IMG/VR virus record: IMGVR_UViG_3300021139_000131 | Coordinates: 1-25,781 of that record | DNA: 25,781 nt | Source: a virus | Direction: 5' to 3' (one strand) | In this document: in pieces, positions 8,262 to 15,212 of the stretch | How the letters are laid out: each line of letters begins with the position of its first letter | How positions within the stretch are numbered: position 1 is the first letter of the stretch | Position numbers and translations under genes: made by a program | The notes under the pieces: model-generated | Databases searched by the model: none | The model's input: the letters and a program-made list of their open reading frames with translations, nothing else | Told to the model about the DNA's origin: nothing

Positions 8262-9662
8262 TTAACCCTGTGAAATAGTTATCAATGCTGACGATGTAGA
8301 AAAATAACTCTCAGGATCACCAACATATAAACCAGTTCCTGAAGTTGGAGAAACGTCAATTCCATTGATTGCAACCACAAAAACCATTCTTGACAATGTT
8401 TGAGGAGGAACAATACTTGCTATGGATTCTTGAAAAACCGTTTGCATTTCAAATAAATTAATAGGTTGCCCCACATAAATTCCATTAATATATGCGGCTA
8501 ATGCGGGTTGACCTAATTGAGCAACTGCTGTTGGAGACACATAATTTAATGAATTAGTATTCCAAGTTAAGTTAATTGTTACGGTTTGAACCGGAGGTAT
8601 TACATAAGTAATGGTGTAAGAATCAGGATAATCGTAAACAGTTACGGTTTCATTTCTTAAATTTGGAGTTACGACTCCGCCGCTTACATAAGAGCCAAAA
8701 GATGTGGTGTTTACATTTACATTAAAAGTGGTTTCTGAAACAACTGTAATAGTATATGAGGCATTAAAAGTGCTAGGAGTTACTCCGGCAATTGTTATAA
8801 CTTGACCTGTTGAGTAGCCATGATTTAAATTTGTCGTTACCAAGCCATTGGTAGCATTTGTAAATGCGGTTACTTTTAACGTAGAACCGACTAATATAGA
8901 AATATCAGGTATTGAGTTAAAAATAGCACCTGCAACTTGGTAAGGATCGCCACCACCACAAATAATTTCCCATTGATTAGAGCCTAAATTTCTTACGGCA
9001 ACTAAATTGGGTTGAACGCCACTTACATTTTGAAGCTGAGTTTTTACAAAAGTAGGCATTCCAACAGCAGTAGCCAAACCTGCTTGAATAACTTGAGCTT
9101 GATAAGATTGAACAGTTTGAGCAACAGCTCCGGGCAAACCTGCGGTAGGATTTGTGCAAGTTAGTGTATACCCTGTAGGTACAGAAGTAACCAAATGCGT
9201 TACTGTACCGGCTGGAACCGCCCAAGAACCTGCCGTGGTAGCCAAACAATAAAGACTAGGGCTTTGACCTGATGTGCCAATAATTCCGCCGTCTTGGACT
9301 GTATATTGATATGTTCCATCAGACACGGTAAAACCAACTGGAATAACATAACCGGCTAAACCTGTGAACTGAACGTAAACAGAAGTATTAGAACCAACTC
9401 CTTGCTGAACCCCATAAATTGCGCCAAGCTGATAAAGAATAAACGGATTGGCGGTGTAAGGGCTTATGCTGTTAACTAAATCAACAAAAGTCTGATCTTG
9501 AACGACTACAGCTCCGGCGGCTGTGGAGGCCATATCTTCGACCAAAGAACCGGGTAAATTGGCGGTTAATCCGGGCGCTAAAGCAGATGCGGCGGCAATT
9601 TCTTGAGCTAGTAAATCAGTTGGGCTTGTTGCGACTGCCCCTGCTGTGGTTAATGTTGGCAT
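8262..9662 (-). CDS. Baseplate J-like wedge protein with inserted beta domain
   Basis: 466 residues. The N-terminal PTDLLAQEIAAASALAP and LPGSLVEDMASTAAGAV, the segment ANPFILYQLGAIYGV, and the strand-rich middle fit the baseplate J family (P2 gpJ / T4 gp6), which builds the wedge ring around the hub and transmits the contraction signal. The C-terminal part (AYINGIYVGQPINLFEMQTV) also fits. Residues about 262-334 look like an insert: VTTNLNHGYSTGQVITIAGV, then a TFN...TFNVNV pattern, related to an insert in the sheath protein of this operon. AAGGA precedes ATG at 9662. The following I-like gene starts two bases after the stop. Confidence 0.88.
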   Translation of the reverse strand: MPTLTTAGAVATSPTDLLAQEIAAASALAPGLTANLPGSLVEDMASTAAGAVVVQDQTFVDLVNSISPYTANPFILYQLGAIYGVQQGVGSNTSVYVQFTGLAGYVIPVGFTVSDGTYQYTVQDGGIIGTSGQSPSLYCLATTAGSWAVPAGTVTHLVTSVPTGYTLTCTNPTAGLPGAVAQTVQSYQAQVIQAGLATAVGMPTFVKTQLQNVSGVQPNLVAVRNLGSNQWEIICGGGDPYQVAGAIFNSIPDISILVGSTLKVTAFTNATNGLVTTNLNHGYSTGQVITIAGVTPSTFNASYTITVVSETTFNVNVNTTSFGSYVSGGVVTPNLRNETVTVYDYPDSYTITYVIPPVQTVTINLTWNTNSLNYVSPTAVAQLGQPALAAYINGIYVGQPINLFEMQTVFQESIASIVPPQTLSRMVFVVAINGIDVSPTSGTGLYVGDPESYFSTSSALITISQG

Positions 9663-9671
9663 TGGAATTCC

Positions 9672-9995
9672 TTATGTTGCAACTACTGTTTGAATTGTAG
9701 TGCCATTTTGAAAAACTGCACTAATTGCGTAGGTGGGTTGAGGTGTATTTGTTTGACTTGTAATTGTCAAACTTGCAAAATATGGAGCGTACTGATTTTG
9801 AGTATTGTTAACGGCTAAATTAGGAGCAATTTGATTGATTACAGACTGTTGAGCTGGTATTCCATAATTACCATAGAAAGGACTTTCTCCTAAATTAAGG
9901 CGCAAAGTTTGAGCAACCGTTGCCAAGTAAATATAACTTGGGTCTGTAATAGTTGTCCAATTGCCTGTTTGAGGATCTATACCATAGCTTCTCAT
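9672..9995 (-). CDS. gp25/W-like baseplate wedge protein (sheath initiator)
   Basis: 107 residues. It contains QTLRLNLGESPFYGNYGIPA (29-48), the region typical of small gp25-like wedge proteins, which tie the wedge to the first sheath ring and seed sheath assembly. The rest is beta strands ending in TTIQTVVAT. The usual EPR motif of T4 gp25 is not evident, so this belongs to the shorter phage-specific variant. The gene overlaps the spike gene by ATGA and has a strong GGGAGGTG ribosome-binding site inside the end of that gene. It is followed by the J-like gene, as expected for W-J-I order. Assignment rests on motif and order. Confidence 0.78.
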   Translation of the reverse strand: MRSYGIDPQTGNWTTITDPSYIYLATVAQTLRLNLGESPFYGNYGIPAQQSVINQIAPNLAVNNTQNQYAPYFASLTITSQTNTPQPTYAISAVFQNGTTIQTVVAT

Positions 9996-10606
9996 ACAAC
10001 ACCTCCCGAATTAGCCGATCCGACTTGAACATTTTTATGCTCATGACCCAAAAAGTTTCTACCATTAATAATTACATTTGTTCCATTAATAGTCACATTA
10101 CCGCCTGTCAAAGTTATGCTTGCCGCACCTTGAACTAAAGAAATTTCTGTTGGTGTGATAGTCACAACTGCACCACTAGCGGTATCCCTTAAAACAACTC
10201 CATTTGGGCCATAAATTGTGACTGCGTTTGCATCAACACTAGACCAGTTTTTGTTGCCTATAGGTACAAATACCAACCCACCCAAATTGCTAGGTTCTTC
10301 AAGCGGTGCTAAACCTGACCCTAAACCAGACACTCCTCCAAGTACGGTATCTGCTGAAATGCAAAATCCTTGATCTCCAACTTGAATGGGCAATCTAATA
10401 TATTCGCTTCCAATGACCGGACAAGTCACTTGCGGTATTGTAAAAACACCACCAGTATCAACATCAAATGAAACAGTTACTATTGCACCAGATACGGCAA
10501 CAACGTGACACGGATATTTTTGTCCTTGCCTTTGTTGGTTATCCGCAATCTTGCCTTCAGCAAAATTGTTGATAGATATTGCAAATGGTAGTTTTTGTGA
10601 AATCAT
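9992..10606 (-). CDS. Membrane-piercing baseplate spike (Gp138-like OB fold, HxH tip)
   Basis: 204 residues. Residues about 1-85 fit the N-terminal OB-fold of Gp138-type spikes (KLPFAISINNFAEGKI at the start; FDVDTGGVFTIPQVTCPV and IQVGDQGFC). The part from about 125 on has short alternating repeats (VTIYGPNGVVLRD, VTITPTEISLVQGAASITL) as in a trimeric beta-helix needle. The tip carries GHEHKNVQVG with H188 and H190, the HxH arrangement that binds iron at the point of known contractile-tail spikes. It would sit as a trimer under the hub and puncture the outer membrane. The gene overlaps both neighbours by four bases (ATGA), suggesting coupled translation. Confidence 0.9.
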   Translation of the reverse strand: MISQKLPFAISINNFAEGKIADNQQRQGQKYPCHVVAVSGAIVTVSFDVDTGGVFTIPQVTCPVIGSEYIRLPIQVGDQGFCISADTVLGGVSGLGSGLAPLEEPSNLGGLVFVPIGNKNWSSVDANAVTIYGPNGVVLRDTASGAVVTITPTEISLVQGAASITLTGGNVTINGTNVIINGRNFLGHEHKNVQVGSANSGGVV

Positions 10607-11589
10607 GGTGTAACCGGTATTGTGCAGTCAACAATAGTACACCAACTGTTTGCATCAGCTTGTCTACTATTGCCAACGTGACGAATTTTCAATATTTGAA
10701 AAACACCTTGGAAAGAAATATTGTTTCTATTTTGACCAAAAGTTGCAGGTGTATTAGTTATTGGCGATCCTTTTGGAAAAACAATTTTATCCATGATATT
10801 TAAATCACCACGCATAACTAATTTAGCTTGAATAGTGCTTACATTAATCCAAGTTAAATTACCAATAATATCTGTAAATTTTACATTGATAATATTTGTT
10901 TCTGCTGTTCCATCAGTTATAAGAAAACCTTGATTTGTTGACGCAATAGAAGCGCCCAAATAATCTGTGGTTTTAATAATTTGTTTACTTTTTTTATTTA
11001 TGTATTTTGAAAACGATGTGATATTGTCATATTGCCATGCTTGATCTTGGTTATATACCAAATTAGAACTAAGCGATCCATAAATAGGAATATTGGGATA
11101 AGCAATATTCAAAGACTGTCGAATGGCATTTTCTAAAGTAGTTCCTGCTTTCCAAACAAATCCAAAATTAATTTGATCTTGTGGCGAAACATACGTTAAA
11201 CCAACAATTACAAAGTTTAAATTAACTTCCGTTCCTTGCCAATTTCCAAAACATTGCAATATTGTTCCATCAATAATTTCTCCAGCTTGTGCAGGATCGG
11301 CAAAAGGCAATCCTTTAGACATACCAACAGAAATTTGTATGCGAGCATTGTTGTAATTAGCCGATTGATTTAAATCTTCAAAAGAAACGCCATGAATGGT
11401 TAGTAGACCATTTTGAGATGGCTGATGATATAAATTTTGAAATACATCTAAATCAACTCTAAGAGCCGATCCATTGTCTATTTTGTTTTGATAATTTTGG
11501 CTGTTGTTGGATAAAGAGGTAAAAGTAACCGGTACAAATTGAATTGCGCTTTGACTTGATGGGCTAATTGTTATGCTGTAGTAACGCAT
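10603..11589 (-). CDS. Baseplate hub protein (gp27 / gpD-like)
   Basis: 328 residues lying directly before the spike gene, the usual hub-spike order. The N-terminal half has RVDLDVFQNLYHQPSQ..LTIHGV and ISVGMSKGLPFADPAQAGEI followed by a Gly/Asn-rich strand pair, consistent with a gp27-like tube domain binding tail tube and spike. The second half has alternating strands and a DYLGASI loop, with VFQILKIRHVGNSRQADANS near the C-terminus, typical of hub proteins of the Bcep781 type. ATG at 11589 overlaps the plug gene's TAA by one base (TAATG). No catalytic motif is visible; the lytic activity is in the tape measure instead. Role by family resemblance and context. Confidence 0.8.
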   Translation of the reverse strand: MRYYSITISPSSQSAIQFVPVTFTSLSNNSQNYQNKIDNGSALRVDLDVFQNLYHQPSQNGLLTIHGVSFEDLNQSANYNNARIQISVGMSKGLPFADPAQAGEIIDGTILQCFGNWQGTEVNLNFVIVGLTYVSPQDQINFGFVWKAGTTLENAIRQSLNIAYPNIPIYGSLSSNLVYNQDQAWQYDNITSFSKYINKKSKQIIKTTDYLGASIASTNQGFLITDGTAETNIINVKFTDIIGNLTWINVSTIQAKLVMRGDLNIMDKIVFPKGSPITNTPATFGQNRNNISFQGVFQILKIRHVGNSRQADANSWCTIVDCTIPVTP

Positions 11590-11858
11590 TATGGTGTAAT
11601 AATAAAACTGCTACTACTGACTCGATAAACCATTTTTGACTTTGTAAAATATCCAAACAACAAATTAATATCATAATCATCGGGTGATCCAATGATAGGA
11701 CGGCTAACAATTAAATTGCCAAAAGTATCATAGATAGAAAAAAAATATCTTGGCCCTGCGGCATTCCATGTGCAAATACAAACATAAGTAACCCCATCCA
11801 AAGTTGGATTAAATTGAAAATTTGCTAATGGCGATGGATTAAAAAGAATGGTTGTCAT
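11589..11858 (-). CDS. Small baseplate plug protein (Pam3 gp18-like)
   Basis: 89 residues. The pattern NFQFNPTLDGVTYVCICTWN, then YFFSIYDTFGNLIVSRP and a closing LL/FGYF segment, matches the small plug family seen in cyanophage Pam3 and widely in myoviruses, where it helps close the baseplate centre around hub and spike. It is a single small beta barrel-like domain without signal or membrane segment. Start and stop overlap neighbours by one base on both sides (TAATG), indicating tight coupling. The family assignment is from the strand and turn pattern, length, and position between the LysM-position gene and the hub. Confidence 0.75.
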   Translation of the reverse strand: MTTILFNPSPLANFQFNPTLDGVTYVCICTWNAAGPRYFFSIYDTFGNLIVSRPIIGSPDDYDINLLFGYFTKSKMVYRVSSSSFIITP

Positions 11859-12493
11859 TATTCATACCATCCTAATTTGTAATTTGGTGCTGTGCTGTTC
11901 CAACTTAATGCTGTTGGCGTAGGCAATCCATTTTGAAATTTAATCATTAAATTACCCAAAACTTGTTGAGCACCTTGTTGGGTTATCAATGGCTGAGTAA
12001 AATCCCATTGATACAAAAATTGAACCTGTTTATCGCTTGATGTGCTTACGTCACGAATACCTGTTAACAAACAATTTGTGTAAGTGTAGGCAGGTGTTAA
12101 AACTGTAAATGTCCCGCCTGTCAAAATGTGCGTGTCCAGTTGGCTTTTTAAAGCTGTAAAAATTGAATTTTTAGTAACATAACCACCATTGTTTTGTGCG
12201 GGAGCTATCATTACCAAGCTAATTTTCAAAGGCATTTGAATAACCGCATTAGCCGCCATTGTTAGGCTTGCAAAAGGATATTCAGCAATTTGCCATTCTT
12301 CAAGACTACCACCAGACATAACTCTGTATTCGGCAAAGTATTGCCCTGTACTGCTAAACGAATTGCTCAGTTGTTCAGTTAAATTAACAATAGGCAAAAT
12401 ATTATTTGGATAATTTGCGGCTATTCCATTATTCAAAATAATGGGAGAAATTTCATAATTGTATGAAAAATTAACTTGAGCTGAACTTAACAT
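11858..12493 (-). CDS. Baseplate/tail protein after the tape measure
   Basis: 211 residues between tape measure and plug. The N-terminus (QVNFSYNYEISPIILNNGIA) and segments EYRVMSGGSLEEWQIAEYPF, VIQMPLKISLVMIAP and NSIFTALKSQLDTHILTGGT are beta-rich. The pattern of a central helix followed by TFTVLTPAYTYTNCLLTGIRDV resembles tail proteins that sit at the tube-baseplate junction (the place of LysM/gp53-like or XkdP-like proteins in other contractile tails). No LysM motif is seen. It overlaps the previous stop by one base (TAATG). The baseplate role is well supported by context, the exact one is not. Confidence 0.68.
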   Translation of the reverse strand: MLSSAQVNFSYNYEISPIILNNGIAANYPNNILPIVNLTEQLSNSFSSTGQYFAEYRVMSGGSLEEWQIAEYPFASLTMAANAVIQMPLKISLVMIAPAQNNGGYVTKNSIFTALKSQLDTHILTGGTFTVLTPAYTYTNCLLTGIRDVSTSSDKQVQFLYQWDFTQPLITQQGAQQVLGNLMIKFQNGLPTPTALSWNSTAPNYKLGWYE

Positions 12494-14037
12494 TACGACC
12501 CTTTACTGGCATTGGGTAGACTTGCGGCAGTCGCAACAGCATTTCCACCGGTGTTATTGTTAATCATAACTTTAATTTCATTGGCTGAATATTTGGATTT
12601 TCCGCTTTCAACCTTAGAAATTACCGCCAACAATGAAGACAAAACATTTGGATCTTGTAAATTTAAATGCTCAGTTGCTTTACGTCCGGTTTGTTGCTCA
12701 ACAGCTCTAATGTAGGCTTTGGTGTCGTTTTCATTTTTAGGCGCATAAAGACTAATAATGTCTTGAATGGTATCTAATTTTTTGTACCCTGCGGCCTTTG
12801 ATTTTCCAGTTGCATATAAAGTCAACTGTTCCGCCAAGGCTTTAAAACCTTCTCTGTCAGATGCAAATTTTGCAAAACCACCCTCACCTTGGGTTGCTCC
12901 TGCTTGTCCAACATAGCGAAGATTTCCGGGGTTAAAGTTTCTTTCAGCTAAAGATTCACCACCAAAAAACTGTCGAACAGCTCCTTTGGTACGCTCCCAT
13001 TTTTGAGTACCTTCTTTTTCTTCTTTTGTTTGCGTTAGACCAAAAAATCCGGTAATGTTTTCAACAATGGTAGCCATGCCTTTTAAGGCATCTAAAAAAT
13101 AACTAATATCTTCTTTTAATTCATCGACTTTTAAATTAGTCAAAAAATCCTTGACCATTTCACCAACGGCTGATGAAAATTCAATTAATTTAGGAATTAA
13201 TGGCTCTAAATTTTTTATTAACGATGTTTCTAATACTTGACCAACTTTTTTCAATTGAACTAAAAAATCTTGCCATTCACGATTAACAGCATCAGTAGTT
13301 TCTAGTTCTTTTGCATCTTGTTGATTTTGTTTAATAGTTTGATCTAATTCATCTTCTTTTAGCGCAGATAAACGCCTCAAATCTCGAATGTCAAATATTT
13401 CTGTCAATCCTGTTGCTGTTGCATAATTTTCAGTCTGTCCTCCAGCTCTAAATTGCTTAACAGCATTACGAATAATATTGGGCAATAAATCATAAGGATT
13501 TTGTTGAAGGTTGCCACCAAGTCTACCAATTAATGATTGACGAGCTAAGTCACTTTTCACATCAGCAATATTTGACAATACTTGTGTTGGATCAAAATAA
13601 CGACCAAAGTTTGTTTCTGTAGCTCTTAGTTGACCAGTAGAAACGCCCAAACCCTGCGCTTGCCTTCTGTAATCACTAGCACTACCTGCAACTCCTGCCA
13701 AGCCAAAACCGCCACCAATAGCGCCCAATGTAGCCCATTTAGCGATGGATACTGCGCCACTAGCAAGGTTGCGAGCAATGTTGGCTGTTGTATAACTTAA
13801 TTCTTTAAAAACAACTAAATTTTCTTTTGATATTTTTTCAAAGTTTTTTAGTTGAGTGACTAGATCTTTAACGCCCTTGATTTGAGCGTCTACCTGTTTG
13901 GTCATTTTTTGTGACCAAGGCAAAGGGTCTATTTTCTTTAATCCCTCAACGGACGATCTAAATTTGGCAAAGTCTTTCGCAAACGCTTGAAACTTTTCAT
14001 CTAATACATCTATTTCAATAACTGATTTGGTTGCCAT
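12493..14037 (-). CDS. Tape measure protein with C-terminal peptidoglycan-hydrolase domain
   Basis: 514 residues, short for a tape measure. Residues 1-90 are charged helix; 93-121 is a hydrophobic Gly/Ala-rich segment (WATLGAIGGGFGLAGVAGSA) that could insert in or perforate the inner membrane; 122-330 is helical. Residues about 366-478 contain RNFNPGNLRY, GGFAKFASDREGFKAL, TIQDIISLYAPKNENDT and YIRAVEQQTG, a set found in virion-associated transglycosylase/lysozyme-like domains that open the cell wall during injection. The tail after 485 is Asn/Ala/Gly-rich. It follows the frameshifted chaperone pair, the standard place for a tape measure. ATG at 14037 lies nine bases after the chaperone stop. 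Catalytic residues are not assigned. Confidence 0.85.
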   Translation of the reverse strand: MATKSVIEIDVLDEKFQAFAKDFAKFRSSVEGLKKIDPLPWSQKMTKQVDAQIKGVKDLVTQLKNFEKISKENLVVFKELSYTTANIARNLASGAVSIAKWATLGAIGGGFGLAGVAGSASDYRRQAQGLGVSTGQLRATETNFGRYFDPTQVLSNIADVKSDLARQSLIGRLGGNLQQNPYDLLPNIIRNAVKQFRAGGQTENYATATGLTEIFDIRDLRRLSALKEDELDQTIKQNQQDAKELETTDAVNREWQDFLVQLKKVGQVLETSLIKNLEPLIPKLIEFSSAVGEMVKDFLTNLKVDELKEDISYFLDALKGMATIVENITGFFGLTQTKEEKEGTQKWERTKGAVRQFFGGESLAERNFNPGNLRYVGQAGATQGEGGFAKFASDREGFKALAEQLTLYATGKSKAAGYKKLDTIQDIISLYAPKNENDTKAYIRAVEQQTGRKATEHLNLQDPNVLSSLLAVISKVESGKSKYSANEIKVMINNNTGGNAVATAASLPNASKGS

Positions 14038-14046
14038 TATTTACTC

Positions 14047-14753
14047 TTAGAAGATTGATTTTTTTTCAATTGCTTGGATTAAATGCCTTTGACGATAATG
14101 TTGTGCATCTACCCACTTACCGCCATTTTCTTTTATGAACTCATAAAAACCTTCATTGCTTAAATAGTCTAGGAGATAAGCGATGATTCCGTTACTTTCT
14201 TTCCAGTAACATCTGTTTTGGTCAATGTCGGCAAACCAGTTTGATACGCCATACAATCCAAGGATGTAACTACCCAATGCCGTAAATTCCCCGCCATTTC
14301 TAAAAAAGAAATTCTGAAGTCCCTTGGAGCGACCTTGGATATTGCAGTAAAAAAAATGAGAGAACTCATTACCTCCGCTTCTTCATCTTCGTCAATGATT
14401 TCACGTTTAATTGCCAATTCAAATGGCAATGTCTCCCATCCGTTTTCACCACAATAAATGATGTTAGTCAATCTAATGATTTCATTGATTAAACCAAATT
14501 TAACTCCACTTGGGCCGTCCCATGTGCCAGACTGAGTTGCAATTGACTTCAATGAAGGATAAGCAAGCCTTGGTGCGGATAAGGCAACATGGCTTGGATT
14601 ATCACTTTCAAAACATTGACTAAAGACTTTTCCAAGCTCTAGATAAAATTGTTCAAAAATCTCACGACTGACTGCGGTTGAGTGTATGTGTACTGTTCCG
14701 TAATCTATCGTTTGAATTTGCACCACTAAATTCAAATTTTTGTTAATTTTCAA
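14047..14753 (-). CDS. Frameshifted tail assembly chaperone (G-T type fusion)
   Basis: Fusion product of the short chaperone and a second frame that stays open from the slip site to TAA at 14049-14047. The slip site on the coding strand is T_TTT_TTA (14307-14301), in the correct phase (TCT TTT TTA GAA). After a -1 shift reading continues AGA AAT GGC GGG with no stop, giving about 151 + 84 = 235 residues. The added part includes DIDQNRCYWKESNGIIAYLL and is helical. In many tailed phages two such products, made at a fixed ratio, bind the tape measure and guide tube assembly. The second frame has no good independent start (only TTG at 14277). Frameshifting is inferred from sequence and not measured. 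Confidence 0.87.
14169..14753 (-). CDS. Tail assembly chaperone, unshifted product (G type)
   Basis: 194 residues, between tube and tape measure. The start is TTG at 14753, supported by AGGAG (14765-14761) seven bases upstream and the absence of any nearby in-frame ATG. The protein begins with strands (LNLVVQIQTIDYGTVHIHST), then is largely helical (EIFEQFYLELGKVFSQCFES), with an acidic patch EIIDEDEEAE before SLIFFTAISKVAPRDFRISF. The slip site lies at codon 151, and the unshifted frame continues 43 codons to TAG at 14171-14169. It shares its first 151 residues with the fusion. Name by position and by the frameshift arrangement rather than by strong sequence identity. Confidence 0.85.
   Translation of the reverse strand: MKINKNLNLVVQIQTIDYGTVHIHSTAVSREIFEQFYLELGKVFSQCFESDNPSHVALSAPRLAYPSLKSIATQSGTWDGPSGVKFGLINEIIRLTNIIYCGENGWETLPFELAIKREIIDEDEEAEVMSSLIFFTAISKVAPRDFRISFLEMAGNLRHWVVTSLDCMAYQTGLPTLTKTDVTGKKVTESSLIS
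14301..14307 (-). promoter_or_regulatory. Programmed -1 ribosomal frameshift site T_TTT_TTA
   Basis: The coding strand reads TTTTTTA, a canonical X_XXY_YYZ slippery heptamer, in phase with the short chaperone (third base of TCT, then TTT TTA). The -1 frame is open for 84 codons after it. A stimulatory pseudoknot is not obvious by eye; a weak stem with a CUUG loop lies about 40 bases downstream. Confidence 0.85.
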
Positions 14754-14765
14754 ATCTATGCTCCT
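14751..14765 (-). promoter_or_regulatory. Ribosome-binding site deciding a TTG start
   Basis: AGGAG (14765-14761) lies seven bases before TTG (14753-14751). No in-frame ATG exists in the first dozens of codons, so TTG is the likely start of the tail assembly chaperone. The weak start would also keep chaperone levels below those of the tube. Confidence 0.65.
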
Positions 14766-15202
14766 GCGGCGAATAACTCAGCATTAATAGAATAGACACC
14801 TCGCAAACGAATAACCAAACCGGCTTGTGTTCCATCAAAAGCAACTTCTTGAATGCTTTGTAAAACACAATTGTTCAGTTGAAATGGAGATAAAGTAACT
14901 GTATCGGGAAAAATAGTAACTGATCCCAATGTAGTGTTTAACTCAATTTGTTGCTTGTATGCGTTAGCCAATGCTTGTGTTCTGACCAAGTGCATTGTGA
15001 CTGTTCCATAGATATATGGTTCAGGACTTGTGACTGCACCGGTCAGGGTGTTAATCAACAATGCAGTATCGCCATCAAATGCCAAGCTGATCGCTTCTTT
15101 GGAAAGATACGATGCTGTAACATTAAGATTTTGATAGTCAGCATAAACAACACTAGCAAGTAGTCTGTTTAACGTGCCTTGTACAACTTGTGGATTTGCC
15201 AT
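14756..15202 (-). CDS. Tail tube protein (DUF3277-like)
   Basis: 148 residues. MANPQVVQGTLNRLLASVVY opens a fold of long strands with a central pair (YIYGTVTMHLVRTQALANAY) and a C-terminal FQLNNCVLQSIQEVAFDG, typical of contractile-tail tube proteins of the DUF3277 family. Hexamer rings of this protein stack around the tape measure to form the DNA channel. It follows the sheath by 10 bases, the usual sheath-tube order, and has AGGAG 7 bases before ATG at 15202, a strong site fitting a high-copy protein. The chaperone's TTG start lies two bases after its stop. Confidence 0.88.
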   Translation of the reverse strand: MANPQVVQGTLNRLLASVVYADYQNLNVTASYLSKEAISLAFDGDTALLINTLTGAVTSPEPYIYGTVTMHLVRTQALANAYKQQIELNTTLGSVTIFPDTVTLSPFQLNNCVLQSIQEVAFDGTQAGLVIRLRGVYSINAELFAAGA

Positions 15203-15212
15203 TCTTTACTCC

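Noticed and set aside
9992-10606. Enzymatic role for the spike protein
   Set aside because: The OB fold, beta-helix repeats and HxH tip explain the whole chain; no lysozyme or peptidase motif is present.
14047-14277. The second chaperone frame as an independent gene starting at TTG 14277
   Set aside because: No ribosome-binding site is evident, and the frame extends upstream to the slippery site, so frameshift expression explains it better.
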